Assembly (NCBI GenBank): GCA_964604465.1 | Contig: CAZRYZ010000040.1 | Coordinates: forward strand, 1-12,449 | Length of the DNA: 12,449 bases | DNA from: Fluviibacter sp964604465 | Lineage (GTDB): Bacteria > Pseudomonadota > Gammaproteobacteria > Burkholderiales > Rhodocyclaceae | Reading direction: 5' to 3' | Shown: one piece after another, positions 1-7,200 of the stretch | How positions within the stretch are numbered: position 1 is the first letter of the stretch | Layout: each line of letters begins with the position of its first letter | Position numbers and translations under genes: made by a program | Notes under the pieces: generated by a model | What the model was told of the DNA's origin: nothing | What the model saw: the letters and a program-made list of their open reading frames with translations, nothing else | Database searches by the model: none

Positions 1-14
1 AACCAGTTGATCAT
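1..14 (-). CDS. ccmC: Start of ccmC (haem exporter/haem-handling membrane protein), cut by window edge
   Basis: On the minus strand an ATG at 14-12 opens a frame reading Met-Ile-Asn-Trp before the window ends. It starts 9 bases after the ccmB stop. CcmC normally follows CcmB in proteobacterial cytochrome c maturation operons, and CcmC proteins of betaproteobacteria often begin with a short leader containing an Asn-Trp pair. The only sequence evidence is four codons plus position. An alternative ATG at 22-20 hits a stop after two further codons, so it is not the start. CcmC would be an inner-membrane protein that presents haem to CcmE. The assignment is an inference from gene order. Confidence 0.5.
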
Positions 15-23
15 GCTGCCATT

Positions 24-698
24 TTATTCCAAAGAGATGCGGAGTGCTGCGGTGGTGGCCCAGGGCGAAAACGCGGCAGCCAAGAGGAGTAGGGCGCCAA
101 GCAGTGAGAGATGACCAGCGATCCCCAGACCGGCGATGTAAGACTCCACCGCGCCGGCACCAAAGATCAGGGTCGGAATGTAGAGCGGCAATACTAGCAG
201 GGATACCAGCAGGGCGCTGCCCCGTGCCCCGAGCGTCAGAGCGGCGCCAATTGCACCAATCAAGGACAGTAATGGGGTGCCGATGAGCAGGGTCAGTATC
301 AGAACGCCGATGGCATCGGCGGGCAGATCGAACTGCAGACCAATGACGGGCGCCAGCAGCACGAGCGGTAAACCACAGACCAGCCAGTGTGCAGTGATCT
401 TGCCGGCAACCAGAATTGTCAGTGGCGCGGGCGACAACACCATCTGCTCCAGCGTGCCATCGGCATAGTCGGCGGCAAAGAGTCGTTGCAGCCCCAGTAG
501 GGTGGCAAGTAGGGCCGCGATCCACATGGCGCCTGGTGCGATCTTGCGTAGCAGATCCGGTTCTGGACCAATGCCTAGGGGAAGTAGGGTCGTGACGATG
601 ACGAAGAAGAAAAGAGCCGTGAGGACCTCGGTCTTGCGACGCATGACGAGAAGCAGATCACGCTTGAGGGCGGCCAGGTAGGCAGACAGCATCGGCAT
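24..698 (-). CDS. ccmB: Haem exporter membrane subunit CcmB
   Basis: The 224-residue product has the usual CcmB length and about six hydrophobic segments (roughly residues 22-42, 54-72, 100-120, 129-153, 159-180, 195-218). The family's conserved cytoplasmic stretch, an F-x-x-D-Y-x-D-G-T-L-E-Q pattern, lies at residues 74-85. CcmB is the transmembrane partner of the CcmA ATPase. In the CcmABCD complex of the inner membrane, ATP hydrolysis releases holo-CcmE so that haem can be delivered for covalent attachment to apocytochrome c in the periplasm. The start at 698 shares one base with the ccmA stop (TGATG), pointing to translational coupling. Met3 at 692 is a possible alternative start. No defect is visible. 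Confidence 0.95.
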   Translation of the reverse strand: MPMLSAYLAALKRDLLLVMRRKTEVLTALFFFVIVTTLLPLGIGPEPDLLRKIAPGAMWIAALLATLLGLQRLFAADYADGTLEQMVLSPAPLTILVAGKITAHWLVCGLPLVLLAPVIGLQFDLPADAIGVLILTLLIGTPLLSLIGAIGAALTLGARGSALLVSLLVLPLYIPTLIFGAGAVESYIAGLGIAGHLSLLGALLLLAAAFSPWATTAALRISLE

Positions 699-1348
699 CA
701 GCGCGGCCCCGACAGGTTGAGCACAAAGCCCGGCGCTTCCTGGCCGAGATCAGGTGTCTGGTGACTGGTGAGCACCAGCAGGCCGCCTCCGGCCAGATGG
801 CGTTTCAGGAGATGCTGCACATCAGCGATTGCCTGCACATCCAGCGCATTAAACGGTTCGTCGAGAATCCAGAGTCTGGCTGGGCGGAGCAGGGTACGTG
901 CCAGGAGGCCGCGGCGTTTCTGCCCGGCAGAGAGCACCCGGGTCGGTAAATGTTGCCGTTTGGCCAGACCCATCTGGCTCAGCGCCTCGCGGATCTGAGC
1001 CTCGGTCACTGGCAGACCATCCATAGCCATCAGGCTACGCAGGTTTTCTGTCAGTGTGAGATCTTCTTTGAGGCTGGCATGGTGGCCGAGGTACAGCATG
1101 TCCCGGTGGAAATCGGCACGTTGCGTCTGAATCGGTTCGCCTTGCCAGCACACCGCGCCAGCGGCCGGTACGGTCAGGCCGGCGAGTATGCGAAGCAGGC
1201 TGGTTTTGCCAGCGCCATTCTCCCCTTGCACATAGAGCCACTGGCCGGCAGAAAGTTGCAGGGAAAGTCCGCTGAATAGCGTCTGCGTTCCGCGCGTGCA
1301 AGTGAGATCCGTGGCCAAGAGCATTGGTGTATTGGATGCCGTACTCAT
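698..1348 (-). CDS. ccmA: Cytochrome c biogenesis ATP-binding protein CcmA
   Basis: This is a compact 216-residue ABC ATPase, close to the normal CcmA size of about 200-215. Walker A is GENGAGKT (residues 42-49), the signature is LSAGQKRR (139-146), Walker B is LWILDEP (159-165), and the switch histidine is His196 in LTSH. The LSAGQ form of the signature, followed by a short C-terminus without a regulatory domain, is typical of CcmA. It powers the CcmABCD step of system I cytochrome c maturation at the cytoplasmic face of the inner membrane. The ATG overlaps the stop of the upstream ZIP gene by 4 bases (ATGA, 1345-1348), and its own stop overlaps the ccmB start, so expression appears coupled on both sides. 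Met9 (1324) is a possible later start. All nucleotide-binding motifs are intact. Confidence 0.96.
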   Translation of the reverse strand: MSTASNTPMLLATDLTCTRGTQTLFSGLSLQLSAGQWLYVQGENGAGKTSLLRILAGLTVPAAGAVCWQGEPIQTQRADFHRDMLYLGHHASLKEDLTLTENLRSLMAMDGLPVTEAQIREALSQMGLAKRQHLPTRVLSAGQKRRGLLARTLLRPARLWILDEPFNALDVQAIADVQHLLKRHLAGGGLLVLTSHQTPDLGQEAPGFVLNLSGPR

Positions 1349-2289
1349 TTGCCCAGCACCGTATCCAGCGTCATCATCAGGGCAAAGCCGACCACCAGCC
1401 CAACGGTGGCGAAGCGCTGGTTCCCATTGCGATGGGTTTCGGGGATCACTTCATTGGACACCACAAAGATCATTGCGCCGGCGGCGAGCCCCAGACCCAC
1501 CGGGTAGGCAATCGCCAGACCGCTGGACAGGGTGAGGCCGATGACGGCGCCCAGCGGCTCGAGCAGACCGGTGATCGATGCAATGCTGACGGACTTGAAG
1601 GGGCTGTAGCCAACACTGCGCAGTGCCATCACCACGGCAAGACCTTCGGGAATATCCTGCATGGCAATCGCCGAGGTCAGCGGCACGCCAACCTGCAGAT
1701 CCCCCTGGGCAAAGCTCACACCAATGGCCATGCCTTCAGGCAGGTTGTGCAGGGCAATGGCCAGCACAAATAGCCAGATGCGGTTTAGGCGCTGGGTTTC
1801 CGGTCCATAGGTACCGGTATGGGCATGCTCGTGCGGCGTGAACTCATCCATGCCCAGCATCAGCATGACGCCTAGTGCCATTCCAATCACCACAGTCAGG
1901 GCACCAAGCAGGGCGCTGCCGGTGATGCTGGTGCCTGCACTCAGCCCGGGCAGGATGAGTGAGAACGAGCTGGCGGCAAGCATCATGCCGGCAGCCAGAC
2001 CCAGCAGACTGTCTTCGATTCTCTGGGGGAGTGATTTCAGGAAGAATCCGGGGATCGCGCCGGCCGTTGTGAGGGCAAATCCGGCAAAACCACCCCATAT
2101 GGCATAGCGCATGGTCGTGCTGGTGTCGCCGGCAATCACGTCGTACAGGCCACTGACAAACAGGGCCAGAATCGCCAGACAAGCGATCACGAGGCCGCTG
2201 GCGGTCAGCGGATGGGCGGCGGCGTGCCGATGCAACGCCGAGCGCTGTAGCCGGCGTAAAGGCGGGGGCAGGATGCTGGAAAGCGGCAT
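1345..2289 (-). CDS. ZIP family divalent metal transporter
   Basis: The 314-residue integral membrane protein has about eight hydrophobic segments. The paired ZIP metal-site motifs are present: HNLPEG (residues 181-186) and QDIPEG (211-216), followed by L-L-E-P (242-245) and a final NEVIPETHR stretch (279-287). A histidine-bearing loop (His153, His155, His157) precedes the first motif, as is common in ZIP proteins. The family moves Zn2+, Fe2+ or Mn2+ into the cytoplasm; which metal is used here cannot be read from sequence. It resembles the GufA-like bacterial branch more than E. coli ZupT, but I have not aligned it. The first about 28 residues are basic and precede the first membrane span. 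The gene is the first visible member of the operon with ccmA and ccmB, overlapping ccmA by ATGA. An AGGA lies 11 bases before the ATG. Confidence 0.92.
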   Translation of the reverse strand: MPLSSILPPPLRRLQRSALHRHAAAHPLTASGLVIACLAILALFVSGLYDVIAGDTSTTMRYAIWGGFAGFALTTAGAIPGFFLKSLPQRIEDSLLGLAAGMMLAASSFSLILPGLSAGTSITGSALLGALTVVIGMALGVMLMLGMDEFTPHEHAHTGTYGPETQRLNRIWLFVLAIALHNLPEGMAIGVSFAQGDLQVGVPLTSAIAMQDIPEGLAVVMALRSVGYSPFKSVSIASITGLLEPLGAVIGLTLSSGLAIAYPVGLGLAAGAMIFVVSNEVIPETHRNGNQRFATVGLVVGFALMMTLDTVLGK

Positions 2290-2363
2290 ATCAGGCGTAA
2301 TCCTACCGGAGGGATCTCCTTGGCGCCATGAGGGGTGTGCGCCTGCGATAGAATGGCTGCCCT
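2290..2363. promoter_or_regulatory. Divergent intergenic region between ZIP gene and recombinase-family gene
   Basis: These 74 bases separate two genes transcribed away from each other, so promoters for both must lie here or inside the neighbouring coding ends. On the plus strand, TAGAAT at 2349-2354 resembles a -10 box. The nearest TTG-type -35 (TTGGCG, 2320-2325) is 23 bases upstream, longer than the standard spacing, so the promoter call is weak. The TAGAAT also leaves only a 9-base gap to the first ATG, implying an almost leaderless transcript if it is used. A short GGAG/CTCC inverted pair sits around 2308-2319. No terminator is visible. Confidence 0.35.
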
Positions 2364-4541
2364 ATGATGCCTGATCCGTCAAAACCCGGGGTGCGTGATC
2401 ACCTGGCCGCGTTGGCCGAAAAGCTGAAGGCGCTCTTGCCGGGCCAGGGTGGAGACCGTCTGGCGGTCGCGCTGGAGGCCTTTCTTGACCCGGCGGCAGA
2501 TGACCTTGTGTTGCTGCAGGGGTTATTTGCGGCCCTGCGTCCGGCGCGAGGTGAAACGGCGGCAGCAGCCGTCCGGCGATTTGACCAGATGGTGGTATGT
2601 CTGCGTGAAGACCCGATCCTGGCAGCGGCGTTTCGTCGCCACTATGTCCATTTTTTTACGCGCCGCCAGCTTCTCGCCTTCTTTGCCGATAGCGGCATTT
2701 TGCCGGCCACCGGATTCTTTTCCGAATGGGCGCGTATTCTGGCGCACAAGATCCTGCCTGCGGTTCCGGATACCCAGGACGCCAAGGATTGCATCCATGT
2801 GTTTCTGAACGACCCCGAAGACTGGCGCTGGCTGGCCGCGATCCCCGAGGAATCACTCTACCGCTTCTGGCAGTTGCAGGCGCCAACCGATCAGCTCGAC
2901 GAAGATGAATGGAAGGCGCTGGTGCGGGCGCTACTCGATGCCATTCGCCTACTGGCGCACCGGGTGGCCGGTGTGGGGATGGATACGGCCCTGCTCGAGG
3001 CAGGCACCCATCTGGAAGGCTTTGCCCCGAGTTTCTTCGAGTTACCGGCCGAAACCGAACGTTATTACCAGTCATTGCTGGATTACTTTGCCGACCCGCA
3101 GCAGCGGCCTGACGATGGCAAGCATCTTCTGGTCATTGTGGATCAGTGCCTGGAGGCTCTGGCCCGTGCGCGTAAATATTTTATCGAGGCAGGTACGAGC
3201 CTGCATCTGACCTATCTGCTGACCCGCTGTGAAGAAAGTCTGCGCCGGATGCAGGCGCTGGTCGAACTCATGCAGGCGTTTCTGCTGTCGGCCACTGTAA
3301 TGGATGCGCTGGTCGATGGCGATGTCGCACCGGCCGGGGCCACCATGTTGCCCGGGGGGCGTTTCCAGAGCGAGTCCGGAATTGGGGTTCGCGCCTGGGC
3401 TCGTTTTGTCCATCGGGCCTTCATCACCGAGAACCGGCGCAATAATTTTGCGGATTACTGGTCGCGACTTTCCGAGTTGCTAGCACTTCGGGTGGCGGAA
3501 ACGGCGGCGCAGTCTGGTGAGCACTATGTGTGTACCAATAGCCGCGAGTACCGTGCCATGTGGTTGTCGGCCATGGGAGCGGGGATCTTCATTGGTGTGA
3601 TGGCATTGCTCAAAATCTTTGCCGGTGAGCTGCACGCATCGCTCTTCGCAACCGCACTCATGTACAGCCTGATTTACGGGATCGGCTTTACCGTGATCTA
3701 TCTTCTGGGTTTCACGGTGGCCACCAAACAGCCCGCCATGACCGCGCAGACCCTGGTTGGTCAGCTCAGTAGTGTCTCGCCGGATAGGCCCGATGATCTT
3801 TCCCCGGTGGTTGACCTGATTGCTGCGGTCAGCCGGAGTCAGCTGGCAGCGATTTTCGGCAACATCATCATTGCGTTGCCGCTGGCCTTGGCGCTGGGTG
3901 CCGGCCTCGGGCACTGGCTGGGAACGTCACCCATTTCGGCCGAAAAAGCTGCGCATTTGCTGGATGATCTGGATCTATTCGGCTGGGCAATTCCCCATGC
4001 GGCGCTGGCAGGGGTCTTTCTATATCTGGCCGGTCTGATCAGTGGCTACTTCGATAATCGGGCGGCGCATACCCACCTGGGCGCCCGCATTGCCTATGCA
4101 CCCTGGTTGCGGCGGACATTGGGTGTTGCAGGCGCCGATCGGTTGGGGCGTTACATCAGCCATCACATGGGTGGCATCATGGGCAACTTCCTGTTCGGCT
4201 GCATGCTGGGCAGTGCCGGCATTGTGGGTGTGATTCTCGGCTTGCCCATCGACATCCGGCACATTGCCTTCTCTTCGGCAAATCTGGGCTATGCCGTCAT
4301 CGGAAGTGAAACCTTGCCCGCCTGGCATACCCTAGCCTGGGCGGCGCTGGGCGTGTTACTGATTGGTCTAACGAACCTATTTGTCAGTTTTGCGCTGGCT
4401 TTGAGAACCGCTTTGCGGGCGCGGCGGCTGGCATTTAGTGGCTCCCAGGCCCTGGCCCGAGCCGTGTGGCAACGCCTGCGCGAAGCACCGCTAAGCTTTA
4501 TTCTGCCACCCCGCTCCAACACCCCACCTGCCGGTTCATAG
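2364..4541 (+). CDS. Membrane protein of the 'site-specific recombinase Gcr' family (SpecificRecomb)
   Basis: The 725-residue protein matches, by recognition, the betaproteobacterial family annotated as site-specific recombinase (Pfam SpecificRecomb, named after gonococcal Gcr). The first about 395 residues look soluble, charged and mostly helical. The C-terminal half has about six hydrophobic spans (roughly 400-420, 427-452, 492-519, 540-562, 605-628, 654-682). An ISGYFDNRA motif at 559-567 follows one of them. I see no tyrosine-recombinase R-H-R-Y set and no serine-recombinase N-terminal catalytic motif, so the recombinase label should not be taken as a demonstrated activity; the protein is an inner-membrane protein of unknown function. 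Two adjacent ATGs (2364 and 2367) are possible starts; neither has a strong ribosome-binding site. It is convergent with cphA, with 52 bases between stops, and is probably a separate unit. Confidence 0.85.
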   Translation: MMPDPSKPGVRDHLAALAEKLKALLPGQGGDRLAVALEAFLDPAADDLVLLQGLFAALRPARGETAAAAVRRFDQMVVCLREDPILAAAFRRHYVHFFTRRQLLAFFADSGILPATGFFSEWARILAHKILPAVPDTQDAKDCIHVFLNDPEDWRWLAAIPEESLYRFWQLQAPTDQLDEDEWKALVRALLDAIRLLAHRVAGVGMDTALLEAGTHLEGFAPSFFELPAETERYYQSLLDYFADPQQRPDDGKHLLVIVDQCLEALARARKYFIEAGTSLHLTYLLTRCEESLRRMQALVELMQAFLLSATVMDALVDGDVAPAGATMLPGGRFQSESGIGVRAWARFVHRAFITENRRNNFADYWSRLSELLALRVAETAAQSGEHYVCTNSREYRAMWLSAMGAGIFIGVMALLKIFAGELHASLFATALMYSLIYGIGFTVIYLLGFTVATKQPAMTAQTLVGQLSSVSPDRPDDLSPVVDLIAAVSRSQLAAIFGNIIIALPLALALGAGLGHWLGTSPISAEKAAHLLDDLDLFGWAIPHAALAGVFLYLAGLISGYFDNRAAHTHLGARIAYAPWLRRTLGVAGADRLGRYISHHMGGIMGNFLFGCMLGSAGIVGVILGLPIDIRHIAFSSANLGYAVIGSETLPAWHTLAWAALGVLLIGLTNLFVSFALALRTALRARRLAFSGSQALARAVWQRLREAPLSFILPPRSNTPPAGS

Positions 4542-4593
4542 CCGGCGCATTTCCCGGCGAGTCAGGGGTGGTGCCGTCGGTTTGCCCCGGAGT
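4542..4593. other. Convergent intergenic gap without a clear terminator
   Basis: This 52-base gap separates the stops of two convergent genes, where a bidirectional terminator would be expected. I find only a 5-base stem (GCCGG at 4541-4545 with CCGGC at 4554-4558) and a GGGG/CCCC pair further right. Neither is followed by a run of T on either strand. Termination here may depend on Rho or occur within the neighbouring genes. Confidence 0.4.
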
Positions 4594-7173
4594 TTAAGCC
4601 TTCGCCTCTGTAACCCGATGCTGGATATGGGCAAGCGCCGCTTCAACCTGATCGACGAGAATCAGGCAGATGTCGCCAGCTTCAAGTCGGGCGAGGGCGC
4701 GGTCAATCGCAAGGAATTCGCCCTTGATCTCTTCAATCTCCCGGACCTGGTGGGCTTCGTTGAGCCCCTCGCGCAGAAGTGCCACTACCTCACCGTCCTC
4801 ACGACCCCGTTGACAGGCGTCTTCATAGAGGATCACATGATCGAAGACATTGCCAAGGATGCGGGTCTGGCGACGGATATCGTCATCGCGGCGGTCGCCG
4901 GCACCGCTAATGACTACACGGCGCTGCTTGGCCGGCATCTCATGGATGGTATCGGCGAGAGCGCGGATGGCGTCCGGGTTGTGACCATAGTCGGCAATGA
5001 GAGTGGCACCCTTGTAATCAAAGCGGTTAAAGCGACCGGGCACGGTGTCCGCATCACTGTAGAAGCTCTCTAGACCCGCAACGATGGCATCCCAGGGGAT
5101 GTCGAGTGCCCAGGCGGCGCCAACGGCAGCCATGACGTTTTCCACCTGGAACAGGATCTGGCCATTGTCGGTCAGCGGAATATCTTTTAGGGGGAGGCGA
5201 AACATGGCCTGCCCTTGGGCGGCGATGATCTCGCCGTTATCACGATAGATAACGCGGTGGCCTTGCGCGCGGTGCTTGGCCATTACCGGGTGTGCCGCAC
5301 TCTGCGCGGCAAAGAAGGTGACATTGCCGGTACAGAAGCGGGCCATGCGGGCCACCAGCGGGTCGGCCGCGTTGAGCACGGCAGTACCCTCAGCCGATAC
5401 GTTCTGCACGATCACCCGCTTGACGGCAGCCAGTTCGGCTGCCGTGTTGATGAAGTTCATGCCCAGGTGATCGCCTTCACCAATGTTGGTGATGACGGCG
5501 ACATCGCATCGATCAAAGCCCAGCCCCTCGCGCAGAATGCCGCCGCGGGCGGTTTCCAGAACCGCGGCGTCAACATCGGGGTGGCCCAGCACATTGCGGG
5601 CACTGCGCGGGCCACTGCAGTCACCGGTATCAATCAGGCGGCCATTGGCATAGACCCCATCGGTCGTGGTCATGCCAATGCGTTTGCCGGTCTGATGGAT
5701 CAGGTGGGCGGTGAGGCGGATAGTGGTGGTTTTACCGTTGGTACCGGAAACGGCCACCACCGGGATGCGCCCGTTGTCACCCGCTGCAAACATCTGCCGG
5801 ACAATAGCTTCACCTACCGGGCGGCCTTTGCCATAAGAGGGGCTCAGGTGCATGCGCAGGCCGGGTGCCGCGTTGACCTCAACGATGCCACCGCCCTGTT
5901 CCTGTAGGGGTTTGTAGATGCTGTCACAAACGACATCGACGCCACAGATATCGAGGCCGACCATATGCGCGGCGGCCACGGCGCTGGCAGCCAGATCGGG
6001 ATGGACATCATCGGTGACGTCGGTGGCAGTGCCCCCCGTACTGAGATTGGCGTTCTTACGCAGATTGATACGCACGCCCCGAGGCGGTACCGATTCGGGG
6101 GTCATTGCCTGTTCTTCGAGGGTGGCGAGGCCGATCGCGTCCAGACGGATCTTGCTAAGCGAGGTGGCATGACCATCGCTGCGCAGGGGGTCGCGGTTGA
6201 TCACGTCGACCAGCTGGCGGATGGTGTGCTGGCCATCACCAATGACGTAGGGGGGGTCGCGCCGGGCCGCGGCAACGAGTTCGTTGCCTACCACCAGCAG
6301 CCGGAAATCGTGTCCGGGAAGGAAGCGCTCGACGATGACTTCGCTGCTGATGTCGCTGGCCACATTGAAGGCGGCAGTGATCTGTTCAGTGGTAGTCAGG
6401 TTAACGGCCACGCCGCGCCCCTGGTTGCCATCGCGTGGCTTGACGACCACCGGGCCTTTAATCCACGCGGCGGCTTCAAGAGCGTCTTCCAGTGTGGTAA
6501 CCACACGCCCTTGTGGCACGGCAACGCCAGCCGAGTAGAGCAGGGTTTTGGTCAGATCTTTGTCTTGCGCGATGGATTCGGCAATCGCGCTGGTATGGCT
6601 GGTTTCGGCTGCCTGGATGCGCTTCTGCTTGCTGCCCCAGCCCAGCTGGACCATGCTGCCCTCGGTCATGCGCCGGAAGGGAATACCACGCGCCACAGCG
6701 GCGTAGACGATACTCCCCGTGCTGGGGCCGAGGCGGAGGTCTTCGTCCAGCTCGCTGAGTGCGTTCAGTGTGGCATCGAGATCAAACATGCGATCTTCCA
6801 GCGCGGCCTGGCACAGAATGAAGGCATGCTCGAAGGCCAGCTTGCCGACGGCCTCTTCGCTGTACTCGACGACCGTAATGTAGGTGCCTTTCTCGGGCGT
6901 CTGAACGGTACGACTGAAGGTCACCGGGCAACCGGCAGCGGCTTGCAAACCGAGCGCGACGACTTCTAGGGCATGCGCCAGAGTCAGCGGTTCGTTATGG
7001 CCGCTGGCAACCAGGGGGCCCATCTGAGGGAAACGTGAACGCAGCCGGGTTTCGAACCCGGTGAGATTGACGATCTGGCACTCGGCTTCGGTGCACTGGA
7101 TCAGCGCCTCGATCATGGTGTGACGACCCCAGAGGTTGGGGCCACGAAGCGCGCGTAAACGGACGATTTCCAT
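4594..7173 (-). CDS. cphA: Cyanophycin synthetase CphA
   Basis: The 859-residue enzyme has the normal CphA length and all three parts. An N-terminal domain begins with the MEIVRLRALRGPN type of start (residues 1 to about 160). An ATP-grasp domain follows (about 205-460), with VVVKPRDGNQGRGV at 242-255, VERFLPGHDFRL at 281-292 and EVNAAPGLRMH at 432-442. A Mur-ligase-like domain has the P-loop GTNGKTTT (477-484), ETARGG (540-545), TNIGEGDHLG (562-571) and the C-terminal ADYGHNPDA (727-735). In the known enzyme the ATP-grasp part adds Asp to the backbone and the Mur-ligase part adds Arg to the Asp side chain, giving multi-L-arginyl-poly-L-aspartate granules in the cytoplasm. No key motif is missing. 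The gene lies 27 bases after cphA' on the same strand and is probably co-transcribed; the gap holds no clear Shine-Dalgarno sequence. Confidence 0.97.
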   Translation of the reverse strand: MEIVRLRALRGPNLWGRHTMIEALIQCTEAECQIVNLTGFETRLRSRFPQMGPLVASGHNEPLTLAHALEVVALGLQAAAGCPVTFSRTVQTPEKGTYITVVEYSEEAVGKLAFEHAFILCQAALEDRMFDLDATLNALSELDEDLRLGPSTGSIVYAAVARGIPFRRMTEGSMVQLGWGSKQKRIQAAETSHTSAIAESIAQDKDLTKTLLYSAGVAVPQGRVVTTLEDALEAAAWIKGPVVVKPRDGNQGRGVAVNLTTTEQITAAFNVASDISSEVIVERFLPGHDFRLLVVGNELVAAARRDPPYVIGDGQHTIRQLVDVINRDPLRSDGHATSLSKIRLDAIGLATLEEQAMTPESVPPRGVRINLRKNANLSTGGTATDVTDDVHPDLAASAVAAAHMVGLDICGVDVVCDSIYKPLQEQGGGIVEVNAAPGLRMHLSPSYGKGRPVGEAIVRQMFAAGDNGRIPVVAVSGTNGKTTTIRLTAHLIHQTGKRIGMTTTDGVYANGRLIDTGDCSGPRSARNVLGHPDVDAAVLETARGGILREGLGFDRCDVAVITNIGEGDHLGMNFINTAAELAAVKRVIVQNVSAEGTAVLNAADPLVARMARFCTGNVTFFAAQSAAHPVMAKHRAQGHRVIYRDNGEIIAAQGQAMFRLPLKDIPLTDNGQILFQVENVMAAVGAAWALDIPWDAIVAGLESFYSDADTVPGRFNRFDYKGATLIADYGHNPDAIRALADTIHEMPAKQRRVVISGAGDRRDDDIRRQTRILGNVFDHVILYEDACQRGREDGEVVALLREGLNEAHQVREIEEIKGEFLAIDRALARLEAGDICLILVDQVEAALAHIQHRVTEAKA

Positions 7174-7200
7174 GGATGGCAGGTGAGATTACGGGTGAAA

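Noticed and set aside
1324..1773. A 149-codon plus-strand frame opposite the ZIP gene
   Set aside because: The minus strand encodes a clear ZIP transporter with both metal-site motifs; this frame is Gln/His/Gly rich and has no ribosome-binding site or family resemblance.
2364..4541. Taking the recombinase-family gene as evidence of a mobile element or integration site
   Set aside because: No attachment sites, inverted terminal repeats, tRNA or transfer genes are present, and base composition matches the neighbours; the family is a regular chromosomal gene in betaproteobacteria.
4541..4593. Possible bidirectional terminator between the recombinase-family gene and cphA
   Set aside because: Stems are only 4-5 bases and no T-run follows on either strand.
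5965..6969. A 334-codon open frame on the plus strand, antisense to cphA, with companions at 5215-5907 and 4582-5073
   Set aside because: These are mirror frames of a GC-rich gene. The protein is low in hydrophobic patterning and rich in Gly/Ala/Asp, has no recognisable domain, and the opposite strand is an unambiguous full-length cyanophycin synthetase.
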